Shown here: positions 1 to 8,299 of the stretch, one piece after another
How positions within the stretch are numbered: position 1 is the stretch's first letter
Layout of the letters: each line of letters begins with the position of its first letter
IMG/VR virus record: IMGVR_UViG_3300023196_001102
Location: 1-48,460 of that record
Length of the DNA: 48,460 nucleotides
DNA from: a virus
Strand: one strand, 5' to 3'
Position numbers and translations under genes: made by a program
The notes under the pieces: model-generated
Told to the model about the DNA's origin: nothing
Databases searched by the model: none
Seen by the model: only the letters and a program-made list of their open reading frames with translations

Positions 1-1
1 A

Positions 2-907
2 GGTAACGATTTAAATACAAAACAAACAGTTACGTATCAGTTGATTGACATGACTACTCTTCCGTTGCCTGACTACAGTGATATTAATTGGGAAGCATAT
101 GAAGGCGACAATGAAGTGTATATAACAGGTTCACGTGGTTGTGTTAAGTCATGTACGTTTTGTAATGTCAGTGATATATGGCCAAGATATGTTAGTCGTA
201 CTGGTCAACAAATTGTTGATGAGATAATTTATTTACATAAAATGTATGGTAGAAAAATATTTAGATTCACTGACAGTCTTATTAACGGTAATATGAAAGT
301 ATATCGTGATTTCGTTACAAAACTTATACAGTCAGAAATAATAGACGACATTCAATGGTCAAGTCAGTGGATTGTTAGAAACAAAAAAACTACACTAGAA
401 TCTGATTTCCAATTGGCTAAAAAATCAAACTGTAAAGACTTGGAAATCGGAATAGAACATTTTAGCCAAGAGCCTCGCTGGCATATGGGTAAAAAGTTTA
501 CTGATGAAGATATGTGGCATACGTTTGATTTAATAAAACAGTATAGAATACCAAGTAGCATTCTAATGATTATAGGTTATCCAACTGAGACAGAAGAAGA
601 TCATCAAACTCAACTAAAAATATTAAAAAAGCTGTTTAAAGAAGGATATACAATCAACGCAAATTCAGGAAACCAAATAATGCACTTCAGTGCAACACCA
701 ATGCTTTTAGATGGACAAATATATGACATGGTAAAAAATGAGTTAACTGATTATCATGATTCAATAAATTGGACACTGGGAAATAATACAACTAAAGTAC
801 GCCAGCGCAGGTATCAAGAATGGGTAGACCTTCTTAGTGAGTTGTCAGGACACGATAAGGAGTGGATGAGTAATAAAAATATAAGGTTGTACGATGCTGA
901 AATGTAA
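2..907 (+). CDS. Radical SAM protein, 5'-truncated by window edge
   Basis: The frame is open from base 2 to the stop at 907 with no in-frame stop upstream, so the gene almost certainly starts outside the window. A TTG at 41 or ATG at 50 would be poor starts with no ribosome binding site. The phrase PLPDYSDINWEAY followed by SRGCVKSCTFCN is typical of the linker and radical SAM motif (CxxxCxxC, near 140-163) of B12-binding-domain radical SAM enzymes, so the missing N-terminus may be a cobalamin-binding Rossmann domain (inference). The protein should bind a 4Fe-4S cluster and cleave SAM. Its substrate is unknown. Its 3' end overlaps the next gene by 14 nt, indicating translational coupling in the cluster. 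Confidence 0.85.
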   Translation, partial: GNDLNTKQTVTYQLIDMTTLPLPDYSDINWEAYEGDNEVYITGSRGCVKSCTFCNVSDIWPRYVSRTGQQIVDEIIYLHKMYGRKIFRFTDSLINGNMKVYRDFVTKLIQSEIIDDIQWSSQWIVRNKKTTLESDFQLAKKSNCKDLEIGIEHFSQEPRWHMGKKFTDEDMWHTFDLIKQYRIPSSILMIIGYPTETEEDHQTQLKILKKLFKEGYTINANSGNQIMHFSATPMLLDGQIYDMVKNELTDYHDSINWTLGNNTTKVRQRRYQEWVDLLSELSGHDKEWMSNKNIRLYDAEM

Positions 908-2096
908 GTATGCTTGGAGCCATTTAGACTTCCTTCAAGGAGAATATGCACCTTGCTTTAGATACAAAATTAAACGTCAGCCTATTGCTAGTATGAGCGA
1001 TACGTTACCAAGCGAAGCAGTTAATCATCCAAACATGCTAGCAGTTCGTGATAGTTTAATTCGTGGCGAGTTTCCAGCTGGATGTGAAGACTGTCAATAC
1101 AAAGAAGAAAATGGTGTAAAAAGTTATAGACAAAAAAGTCTTAATAATAAACACTGGGACGACAGTTCAATAGACTATACTACTCCAGTTTCAACAGGTA
1201 TACTAGATTTAGAACTTAAATTCAGCCGCACTTGTAATTATTTTTGTAGACATTGTATGGCAGATAGTAATAGTCAGTTTGAACAACTGGGCAAGAAAAA
1301 TACTGAAACACATAAAATGTTGTTACAGGCAGGATTTGATCATATTGGACCTGCAGACTCACCAATACAAACAATAACTCCTGAACATTTAGAAGATATT
1401 ATACAAAATATAATTCAGGGTGTTAATAGGATAACATTTAGTGGTGGCGAACCATTATATCATATAGGACATTATCGCTTTTTAGAAAGGCTTATTAATG
1501 AACCAGACATTGATACCAGTAAACTTACTATTGCGTATAACACAAACATGAGTATGATAGAGTTTAAAAGTTATAAACTTAGTGATTTGTGGAGTCACTT
1601 TGGTGGAGTAGACTTAACAGTTAGTATGGATGGTACACATGAACTGTTTAATTATTTTAGACAAGGTGGCGATTACAACCAGGTTGTTGACAACTTGTTT
1701 AAAATACTCAGCACAAGTAACAATATACTTGGTGTATATTTGGTATGTACTAGCACTGCTTATCATGCGTTCTATGCTAGTGAAACATTCCGTGACTTAA
1801 ATAAATTAGTAGACCAAATAAAAGCCATGGGCATTTCAGCTCATACTGATGCTACATTTGTACACTATCCCGCAGGTTTAGATATAGCAAATTTACCAGA
1901 CAATGTCAAGAGCTTTTTAACTGATTTACATGGTACTGATAATCCTATAATAAAGTATATGAAAACACCACAAACTGCTGACGCTGAACTATTTAAAACA
2001 ATTGTACGTCAGCAAGACCAGCTTTATTTTAAAACTTGTGAAAAAATGTTACCAAGAATTACTGATTATGTTTATAAAAATAAACTTATTGGTTAA
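894..2096 (+). CDS. Radical SAM protein with N-terminal Cys-rich segment
   Basis: This is a 400-residue protein. It has the radical SAM cluster motif CNYFCRHC at residues 114-121 and the SAM-binding GGEP motif at 184-187. An N-terminal segment carries C21 and the pair C64/C67 (GCEDC), followed by SYRQ. This segment recurs in the two radical SAM proteins downstream and resembles the auxiliary Cys segments of the 'twitch domain' radical SAM family that I associate with marine phages. Such enzymes generate a 5'-deoxyadenosyl radical. The substrate cannot be told. The start overlaps the previous gene by 14 nt. It ends just before a late promoter box at 2100. Confidence 0.88.
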   Translation: MLKCKYAWSHLDFLQGEYAPCFRYKIKRQPIASMSDTLPSEAVNHPNMLAVRDSLIRGEFPAGCEDCQYKEENGVKSYRQKSLNNKHWDDSSIDYTTPVSTGILDLELKFSRTCNYFCRHCMADSNSQFEQLGKKNTETHKMLLQAGFDHIGPADSPIQTITPEHLEDIIQNIIQGVNRITFSGGEPLYHIGHYRFLERLINEPDIDTSKLTIAYNTNMSMIEFKSYKLSDLWSHFGGVDLTVSMDGTHELFNYFRQGGDYNQVVDNLFKILSTSNNILGVYLVCTSTAYHAFYASETFRDLNKLVDQIKAMGISAHTDATFVHYPAGLDIANLPDNVKSFLTDLHGTDNPIIKYMKTPQTADAELFKTIVRQQDQLYFKTCEKMLPRITDYVYKNKLIG

Positions 2097-2099
2097 TTG

Positions 2100-2107
2100 T
2101 ATAAATA
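2100..2107 (+). promoter_or_regulatory. T4-type late promoter box
   Basis: An exact TATAAATA lies 27 nt before the ATG of the nitroreductase-like gene at 2135. A strong GGAGG ribosome binding site sits at 2121-2125. TATAAATA is the late-promoter -10 element of T4-like phages and needs no -35. The same arrangement precedes the paralogous gene at 7681. Confidence 0.7.
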
Positions 2108-2134
2108 TATATATCGTATAGGAGGAAAACATCA

Positions 2135-2767
2135 ATGGAATTAACAACCGTAGATATTAAAAAAGCAGTTCTACGCAGTCAACACTGTCAAAGAAACTTT
2201 GATTTAGATCAAAGTATTCCTGAAGCTGATATTGATACACTAGTACATGCTGCAACAAACTGCCCAAGTAAGCAAAATGTTGCTTTTTATAAGTTACACG
2301 TCATTACTGATCGTTCAATTATTGAGCAAGTGCATAATTTAGCAACAGGCACACACACTTATGACAAAGATAATAACCAGATTGAAAGTACAAACAGTCA
2401 AGTATTAGCAAATGTGTTATTTGTATTTGAACCAAATGAAATTGAAGACTTGACAGATAAAAGTCGTGCACGTTGGGAGCAAAAAGATGCTGCTGACCGT
2501 GAAGTATTTAAAAGAGACGTAGCTACAGCAATTGGTATTGCAGGCGGCTATATTAACTTAACAGCAAGTATTCTTGGATATAGCACTGGTTGTTGTCAGT
2601 GTGGTAAAATGGATGCTATCCGTGACGTACTAGGACTTAAAAACCGTCCAGCAATGTTACAAGGTGTGGGGATTAAAGACTCAACACGTAACAGACGTTT
2701 ACATCACGAAACTGGATTTATGTTTCCAACAAACAAAAAAGAAGATATTGCAGTTAATCGCATTTAA
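2135..2767 (+). CDS. Nitroreductase-fold flavoprotein, copy 1
   Basis: This is a 210-residue protein of the nitroreductase superfamily. The N-terminal helix pattern KKAVLRSQHCQRNFD and the CPSKQN motif at residues 43-48 correspond to the FMN-binding RRSxRxF and APSxxN motifs. Ser/Cys-rich residues GCCQCG follow in the second half. Family members are FMN-dependent oxidoreductases. Some of them dehydrogenate heterocycles in peptide natural products. The substrate here is unknown. The gene has its own late promoter, a GGAGG ribosome binding site and a hairpin terminator, so it may be a separate strongly expressed late unit within the radical SAM cluster. A paralogue lies at 7681. Confidence 0.82.
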   Translation: MELTTVDIKKAVLRSQHCQRNFDLDQSIPEADIDTLVHAATNCPSKQNVAFYKLHVITDRSIIEQVHNLATGTHTYDKDNNQIESTNSQVLANVLFVFEPNEIEDLTDKSRARWEQKDAADREVFKRDVATAIGIAGGYINLTASILGYSTGCCQCGKMDAIRDVLGLKNRPAMLQGVGIKDSTRNRRLHHETGFMFPTNKKEDIAVNRI

Positions 2768-2785
2768 CAGCTAAAGAACTAGAAC

Positions 2786-2811
2786 ACAGTCGCCGTTATG
2801 GCGGCTGTTTT
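2786..2811 (+). terminator. Rho-independent terminator after nitroreductase copy 1
   Basis: A 9-bp stem (ACAGTCGCC paired with GGCGGCTGT, with one G-T wobble) and a GTTAT loop are followed by TTTT. It lies 18 nt after the stop codon. It contains the ATG at 2798 that would otherwise be taken as the start of the next gene. Confidence 0.75.
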
Positions 2812-2830
2812 CACGAGTATAAGTAATATT

Positions 2831-3955
2831 ATGAAAACAGCATGCAGCAAAAGCTGGACTGATGTAAACATAGATTTTGCAAATAGATTAATAAGAAACT
2901 GTTGTAGGTCCAAGGCATATCCAATGCCTGATGATTACGATATAGATTTTTTTAATAACAGTCCTCAAATACAGCAAAGAAGATCTAGCACACTGTCTGG
3001 TGAACAACACCCAGATTGTACACACTGTTGGGAAAGTGAAAACGCTGGCATACCCAGTTATCGTTCACAACAAAATAAGTGGCAAGACTTTAGTACAGTA
3101 ACTCGTGATCCACACACAACATATATTGATGTAACACTTGATACTACATGTGACCAGAGCTGTTTATACTGTGCCGCAGATGCTAGCAGTCAAATAGCTC
3201 AAGAAGAAGGTGTGCCTATACGTGATGACGGTACTGAGCATGACTTTGAAACATTTAAACGTTGGGTATCAACACTCAGTGGTAGCATAGTATTTAATTT
3301 TTTAGGTGGTGAACCAACTGCCAGTAAACGTTTTGCTCCAATGGTAGAGTATATAAACACATTACCTGTTGATGCAAAGTTTGAAATCTGTACAAATTGT
3401 AATACAAAAGCACCTATGATGGAACGATTATTAAAAACTATACGTGGCAGTGGCAAACCTTGGAATATTGCTATTAGTAATGAAACATTTGGTACTGATG
3501 CAGAGTTGTCAAGGTATGGACTAGATTGGGAAAGATTTAAAACTAATTTTATTACCTATGCTACTACACCAGAGGTTAGTGGTATTACACTAGCACCTAC
3601 TACTAATGCACTTAGCATAAGAGGACTAGCTGATTATATTGAATGGGTGCATGAAACAATGTTAACTGTTGCACCTGATAAGTCATTTAGTTGGCATGGA
3701 AGTTATATCACCAGACCCAGTGTAATTGATATAAAGAACTTAGATACCGATCATCGAAAACATATAGTAAGAGCACAAGAAGTTTATGCTAGATATCATA
3801 ATCAACATTCGAGATACCATCATGCTCAAAGATTTACGAATTACTTACAAAGTATGTATGATAGAATAGGCACTGGTACCAATCGCACAACTGTTAAAGA
3901 TTTTATACTAGACAAACAAAAAGTAAAAAATAAAGATTTGAGTAAACTATTATGA
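2831..3955 (+). CDS. Radical SAM protein with N-terminal Cys-rich segment
   Basis: This is a 374-residue protein. It has the radical SAM motif CDQSCLYC at residues 107-114, GGEP at 159-162, an N-terminal CC pair at 24-25 and the pair C63/C66. I place the start at 2831 (MKTACSKSW) because the earlier in-frame ATG at 2798 sits inside the terminator stem, and related proteins in the cluster begin directly at the Cys-rich segment. No strong ribosome binding site precedes either start. It is homologous in layout to the proteins at 894 and 3952. It overlaps the next gene by 4 nt. Confidence 0.86.
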   Translation: MKTACSKSWTDVNIDFANRLIRNCCRSKAYPMPDDYDIDFFNNSPQIQQRRSSTLSGEQHPDCTHCWESENAGIPSYRSQQNKWQDFSTVTRDPHTTYIDVTLDTTCDQSCLYCAADASSQIAQEEGVPIRDDGTEHDFETFKRWVSTLSGSIVFNFLGGEPTASKRFAPMVEYINTLPVDAKFEICTNCNTKAPMMERLLKTIRGSGKPWNIAISNETFGTDAELSRYGLDWERFKTNFITYATTPEVSGITLAPTTNALSIRGLADYIEWVHETMLTVAPDKSFSWHGSYITRPSVIDIKNLDTDHRKHIVRAQEVYARYHNQHSRYHHAQRFTNYLQSMYDRIGTGTNRTTVKDFILDKQKVKNKDLSKLL

Positions 3956-5073
3956 CTAATTTTTGTGTACATAGCCAAGTTGGCGTTAGTGTTGTTGATA
4001 GCCGTGGCGCAATACGTCCATGTTGTAAGTATAAAAATCCTGCAATCTTACCTACTATATTTGATATAGATAGTTTAGACGGGCTACATCAGTCACATCC
4101 TTATAATGATATAAAACGTAACCTTAATAGTGGACAATGGCCTACTGGTTGCCAAATGTGTCAATTAGCAGAGCAAGGTGGTGCTGAAAGTCGAAGAGTT
4201 TGGTCAAATAAGTTTTATGGAGAGCACAATTTATTCCAACCTGCTACTATACAGGATTTAGAAATAGCACTAGACTATACTTGTAATATGAGATGCCAAA
4301 TATGCAACCCTGGTGCTAGTAGTAAATGGAGTACTAATACGGAGTTATTAAATGATTTAGATCGTGCTGGAATTGATTATGATAAAAATAATCATTATCG
4401 TAACTATCAGGATCGTATGAAACTAGTATTGTCAAATACCGATTTAAGTCAAGCAAGGCATATAAAAATAGAAGGCGGTGAGCCGTTTTATGCTAAACAT
4501 TTAAGTTGGTTTATAGATAAACTACAACAAGAGGTACAACACCCTAATAAACTATTTTTAAATATTACAACAAACGGCAGTGTATATCCAGACGAACAAG
4601 TTATACGTCAATTGGAATACTTTCCAAATAGTGTTGTATCATTTAGTTTAGATGGTACAGAAAAACTAGCAGAAGTTACACGTTGGGGTGTTAAGTGGGA
4701 AATTATTGACAGAACTATCAGGCGTTTTAGTAAAACTAATATTAATCTTTACGCTAGTTGTACAGTAAGTATACTTAACTTTAATAAATTATGGGCATTA
4801 CAAGATTATCTTAAAGATTATAATATACCAGTTAGTTTTAGTGAATTAACAGATCCAAAACATTTAAGTATATACCAATTACCATTATCAGTTAGAGAAC
4901 AATTTGTAACTGGTAACTCAGAGTTAGATCGTATACTAACAGCAGACATTACAATTGACAATCAGTTAACCACAACTCGTGATTATATTAATATTATGGA
5001 TCGACACCAAAAAACAGATTTTAGTAGTGTAAATAAACAAGCATGGGAGATAATAAATGCTAATATCAGGTAA
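3952..5073 (+). CDS. Radical SAM protein with N-terminal Cys-rich segment
   Basis: This is a 373-residue protein. C5, the CC pair at 24-25 (RPCCKYK) and C67/C70 form the N-terminal segment. The radical SAM motif CNMRCQIC is at 111-118 and a GGEP motif (IEGGEPFY) lies near 165. It is the third of three proteins with this same layout, which suggests duplication followed by specialisation. The start overlaps the previous stop by 4 nt (ATGA) and the end overlaps the SDR-like gene by 17 nt. The substrate is unknown. Confidence 0.87.
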   Translation: MTNFCVHSQVGVSVVDSRGAIRPCCKYKNPAILPTIFDIDSLDGLHQSHPYNDIKRNLNSGQWPTGCQMCQLAEQGGAESRRVWSNKFYGEHNLFQPATIQDLEIALDYTCNMRCQICNPGASSKWSTNTELLNDLDRAGIDYDKNNHYRNYQDRMKLVLSNTDLSQARHIKIEGGEPFYAKHLSWFIDKLQQEVQHPNKLFLNITTNGSVYPDEQVIRQLEYFPNSVVSFSLDGTEKLAEVTRWGVKWEIIDRTIRRFSKTNINLYASCTVSILNFNKLWALQDYLKDYNIPVSFSELTDPKHLSIYQLPLSVREQFVTGNSELDRILTADITIDNQLTTTRDYINIMDRHQKTDFSSVNKQAWEIINANIR

Positions 5074-5614
5074 TCCTGAACAAGGGGTAGCACAATCGTT
5101 ATCCCGGTTATATCCAGATGCCATCTTTATGAGTAGAAGTACTGGACATGACTTGGTAGAAAAATCAGGAAGAACGGCATTTGCTCAAGAAGCACTTAAT
5201 CATGACGTTATTATAGTTAACAGCGCACTATGGCAGTTTCAACAAACTGTGCTACTAGATACAGTGTACAAGAGCCTAAAGGATGCCAAGAAACTAGCAC
5301 ATATAGTAGTTATTGGTAGTACCACGGACCGTGTTAAGAACGGCAAGGCATGGTTATACAATGCTGAAAAGAAAGCACTACGTGATTACAGTAATACACT
5401 TAGTATTGGAGGTGTATGGAGTCGTATGCCCAAAGTAAGTTACATTAGTTTTGGTACACTTAGCAATAATGAACACAAACACCCTGATAGACGATGTATG
5501 GCGATTGATTCAGCCGCAGATTACATTAAATGGATAATAGATCAACCAGCACATATTAATATAAATGAATTAAGTGTTGACCCTGTGCAGGATGCCTATT
5601 GGTATGCCCTTTAG
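5057..5614 (+). CDS. Short SDR-like NAD(P)-binding protein
   Basis: This is a 185-residue protein with alternating beta-alpha character. A GST motif (VVIGSTTDR) is followed by YNAEKKAL, which matches the Ser...YxxxK catalytic signature of short-chain dehydrogenases/reductases. SDRs are normally about 250 residues, so this is a shortened version. The N-terminal ISGNPEQGVAQSL may be the equivalent of the glycine-rich nucleotide loop, but it does not match the classical TGxxxGxG. It is embedded between radical SAM genes, with overlaps at both ends. A redox role in the same pathway is inferred. Confidence 0.6.
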   Translation: MLISGNPEQGVAQSLSRLYPDAIFMSRSTGHDLVEKSGRTAFAQEALNHDVIIVNSALWQFQQTVLLDTVYKSLKDAKKLAHIVVIGSTTDRVKNGKAWLYNAEKKALRDYSNTLSIGGVWSRMPKVSYISFGTLSNNEHKHPDRRCMAIDSAADYIKWIIDQPAHININELSVDPVQDAYWYAL

Positions 5615-6278
5615 TAAAGATATTAGCTATTTACATTTTGGTCTGACAAGTAAATGCACTCTGTCTTGTCCAGAGTGTGTACGTACAATGAGCAATCCTA
5701 CGATTAATACATTATGGCGTGATATTAAAGAGCAACGACAAATTGATTGGCATCAATATCGTGGAGTTATTAAAGATTTATCATACCAATCTATACTATT
5801 TTGTGGTAATTGGGGAGATCCAATATACTATCCTGATCTAATAGAGTTTATCGCTTATATTAAAACTGTTACTGATGTGCCTATCTATATTCATACAAAC
5901 GGAAGTTACAAAGATGCTGACTTTTGGTATCAGTTAGGAACAGTACTACAACCACTGGACCAAATATTGTTTAGTATTGACGGTCTATTAGAAGACGACC
6001 AGTATCGTGTTAATAACGATGCTCGGAGCAGACAGTTGGGAGTTCAGACACTTGTCAGTATGCCACCTGAAACAAGACCATTAGTAGTACAAAAACTTTT
6101 AGTATTCAGTTATAACGAAAACAACATTCTTAAAATTATTGACCAAAGTAGACAACTAGGCTTTGATGTAATTAGAGTAAAATATCCTATTGTTGAAGAA
6201 AATCCACATCTAGAACCATCATATCGTGGCACAGATTTTGAGGTGTTGTTTACAGAGAAAGGTGGACATCGTGAGTAA
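5604..6278 (+). CDS. Radical SAM core protein without auxiliary domain
   Basis: From the chosen ATG the protein has 224 residues. The motif CTLSCPEC is at residues 18-25, and GNWGDP at 68-73 stands in for GGEP. Starts at 5574 or 5592 are also open. I prefer 5604 because it overlaps the upstream gene by only 11 nt and gives a start just before the first core strand. The protein stops straight after the core barrel, and the next ORF supplies a Cys-rich auxiliary domain. Core and auxiliary domains are usually one chain in the SPASM/twitch family. Confidence 0.8.
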   Translation: MPFSKDISYLHFGLTSKCTLSCPECVRTMSNPTINTLWRDIKEQRQIDWHQYRGVIKDLSYQSILFCGNWGDPIYYPDLIEFIAYIKTVTDVPIYIHTNGSYKDADFWYQLGTVLQPLDQILFSIDGLLEDDQYRVNNDARSRQLGVQTLVSMPPETRPLVVQKLLVFSYNENNILKIIDQSRQLGFDVIRVKYPIVEENPHLEPSYRGTDFEVLFTEKGGHRE

Positions 6279-6549
6279 TATTGATCCAAAATGTCAAACG
6301 ACTGACGTTAATTACCATATTGAAATAAACGGAATGTTTTTACCATGCTGTTGGCTAGCCACACATCGTGAAAGTATTGATTATCTACGTGAAAAATTAG
6401 GCGATGATTATGACCTTTTGTTTTTGACAAATAACAATCCTTATAGTATAATGGACTTATGGGAAAAATATATTGAAGACAGTTGGTCAACAACTAGTCC
6501 TGTTCCTATATGTACAATGCAGTGTTCCAGAAAGACATTAAATGACTGA
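6271..6549 (+). CDS. Stand-alone SPASM/twitch-like auxiliary domain
   Basis: This is a 92-residue protein from a GTG start at 6271, which overlaps the previous stop (GTGAGTAA) and has a GGTGG ribosome binding site. It carries C8, the phrase INGMFLPCCW with a Cys pair, and the C-terminal pattern PICTMQC. This resembles the auxiliary iron-sulfur domain of SPASM/twitch radical SAM enzymes (CxxxGxxxPCC). It lies in a different frame from the upstream core. It therefore either encodes a separate subunit that assembles with that core or is joined to it by frameshifting. An ATG at 6226 is open but would give a longer overlap. Confidence 0.65.
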   Translation: MSNIDPKCQTTDVNYHIEINGMFLPCCWLATHRESIDYLREKLGDDYDLLFLTNNNPYSIMDLWEKYIEDSWSTTSPVPICTMQCSRKTLND

Positions 6550-7654
6550 CGATTTAAAATGGAGTGAATATGACTTTACTAAAATACCCTTTGACGACCT
6601 TGTTAGTGTTGGTCAGCGTACTTTGTTGTATCGTGATCTATTTACAGTCAGTTGGCTACTGGGAAGATTCTGTAATTACAAATGTAGTTACTGTTGGCCT
6701 TACGCACGTTCAGATAGAAAAGATCATAGACCAACAGAACTATGCATTAGCACAATTGATGAGATAAAGAGGCAAGCACGTGGCAACAGTTTTAATAGCT
6801 TTCATTTTAGTCTTTCTGGCGGTGAGCCTACTTTTCACCCAGGATACTTGGATATTTTACAGCATTTGGCTGATGATGTTGATAACACTAATTATACCTC
6901 TGTGCATATGACATCAAACTGTAGTCGCAATATGCGATGGTTCGAAGACTATGTAGAACGGGTAAAACCTTTCCATAGAGCTAGTATAACCGCTAGTTTA
7001 CACACAGAACACTTAAATACAGTTGAGAAGATGCAAGACTTTGCAGACAAATTAATCTTCTGCCAGGAGCATGATGTTCAAGTTACGATCAATATGGTTA
7101 TGGTTCCGGACTGGTTTGAGAGGGACTGGGAAAACGCCTTGTTCTTCCACAAGCAAGGAATCAATGTCACACTCAAGCCCCAGAGTGACCCAACGGCATC
7201 AAGAGTCGTGGACGGTTATACAGACGAGATGTTACAGCGATTGTGGAACGGTATGCCGCAAATGGCGTATACTGAGGCAAAACGCAAGTGGGCAGATCGC
7301 CCAAGGCCTAGTTTCGAACTGCCGCCGTATACAATAGGTGATAATGATAAAAGTGTGCCCTGGCACATGCAGATTGAATTTAAAGATTCAACTGGCAAAA
7401 AATGGTATATGGATCAAGCAGAACGTTTTAACGCATTTAATTTTAATAAGTTCAAAGGCTGGAGTTGTAATGCTGGCTATCAAGGTATTATTATACGTGA
7501 ACCAGATGGCAGTGTAAAGCGTAGTTATAGCTGTGCTGATGTACCATTGGGTAATATTGAAACAGGATTTAAACTGTTTGATAAGCCCATGCCTTGTATT
7601 AGCGATAATTGTGTAAGCAGTGCTGACAGTAAAATTCCCAAACGTAAACTATAA
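6542..7654 (+). CDS. Radical SAM protein with C-terminal SPASM-like domain
   Basis: This is a 370-residue protein. It has the radical SAM motif CNYKCSYC at residues 44-51, GGEP at 93-96 and a long core. A C-terminal segment reads GWSCNAGYQG, then PDGSVKRSYSC, then CISDNC, which is the pattern of a SPASM-type auxiliary cluster. Unlike the proteins at 894, 2831 and 3952, its Cys-rich segment is C-terminal. Bases about 7081-7320 are near 50% G+C by my count, clearly above the flanks, suggesting a mosaic gene. The stop codon is inside the late promoter box that drives the next gene. Confidence 0.87.
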   Translation: MTDDLKWSEYDFTKIPFDDLVSVGQRTLLYRDLFTVSWLLGRFCNYKCSYCWPYARSDRKDHRPTELCISTIDEIKRQARGNSFNSFHFSLSGGEPTFHPGYLDILQHLADDVDNTNYTSVHMTSNCSRNMRWFEDYVERVKPFHRASITASLHTEHLNTVEKMQDFADKLIFCQEHDVQVTINMVMVPDWFERDWENALFFHKQGINVTLKPQSDPTASRVVDGYTDEMLQRLWNGMPQMAYTEAKRKWADRPRPSFELPPYTIGDNDKSVPWHMQIEFKDSTGKKWYMDQAERFNAFNFNKFKGWSCNAGYQGIIIREPDGSVKRSYSCADVPLGNIETGFKLFDKPMPCISDNCVSSADSKIPKRKL

Positions 7655-7657
7655 ATA
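7650..7657 (+). promoter_or_regulatory. T4-type late promoter box
   Basis: An exact TATAAATA overlaps the stop codon of the preceding radical SAM gene. It lies 23 nt before the ATG at 7681. AGGAG at 7668-7672 is the ribosome binding site. The layout is the same as at 2100. Confidence 0.7.
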
Positions 7658-7680
7658 TAGTATATATAGGAGAATTTAGT

Positions 7681-8298
7681 ATGGAATTAACTGAATCAAG
7701 CATTAAAAAAGCTGTAATTAGATCGCAACATTGCCAACGTAATTGGAATTTAGAAAAAGAAATCCCACAAGCGGATTTACAAACAATGGTACATGCTATT
7801 ACAAATTGTCCTAGTAAGCAAAACGCCGCCTTCTATAATGTATATACTATTACTGACAGAGACACAATTGAGCGTATCCATGAGAAAACTGAAGGGTTTT
7901 ATCACAGAGATGAAGAGAAAATGATTAGCAACAGTCAAACCCTTGCTAATGTATTATTTGTGTTCACTAACAATACAGAAAAAAGTAATAGATTAAATAA
8001 AAAACGTGACAGTTATGGCGACAATGAAGCTAGTGTTGGCAGAGATTTACATATGGCAACTGGTATTGCTGCAGGATATTTAAATTTAACTTCAAGTTTA
8101 ATGGGGTACAACACAGGTTGTTGTGCATGTTTTGAAGGCGAAGAGATACAAGAAATATTGAACACCGAAGACGAGATTGTGTTGCTTATGGGTGTTGGAC
8201 ATAAAGGCGACATTCCTAGAAGAATACACCACGCAGATAATAGTTTAACATTCCCTGCGATTCCAAAAGAAAATATAGCGGTAACTTATATAACATAA
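7681..8298 (+). CDS. Nitroreductase-fold flavoprotein, copy 2
   Basis: This 205-residue protein is a paralogue of the one at 2135. It shares KKAVIRSQHCQRNW at the N-terminus, CPSKQN in the FMN-binding region, TGCCAC in the second half and RRIHH near the C-terminus. All motifs expected for FMN binding are kept in both copies, so both are probably active. It too has its own late promoter and a strong AGGAG site. The conserved unusual CPSKQN, where most nitroreductases have APSxxN, places the pair in one subfamily. The substrate is unknown. Confidence 0.82.
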   Translation: MELTESSIKKAVIRSQHCQRNWNLEKEIPQADLQTMVHAITNCPSKQNAAFYNVYTITDRDTIERIHEKTEGFYHRDEEKMISNSQTLANVLFVFTNNTEKSNRLNKKRDSYGDNEASVGRDLHMATGIAAGYLNLTSSLMGYNTGCCACFEGEEIQEILNTEDEIVLLMGVGHKGDIPRRIHHADNSLTFPAIPKENIAVTYIT

Positions 8299-8299
8299 T

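Noticed and set aside
41-907. Complete radical SAM gene starting at TTG 41
   Set aside because: The frame is open to the window edge and the residues before 41 fit the protein; no ribosome binding site precedes 41, so the gene is truncated.
2798-2830. Start of the third radical SAM gene at ATG 2798
   Set aside because: This ATG lies in the stem of a terminator hairpin, and the paralogues begin at the Cys-rich segment; 2831 is preferred.
8013-8213. Antisense ORFs opposite the plus-strand cluster
   Set aside because: These have low-complexity Ser/Ile-rich translations, no ribosome binding sites and lie wholly inside well-supported genes.
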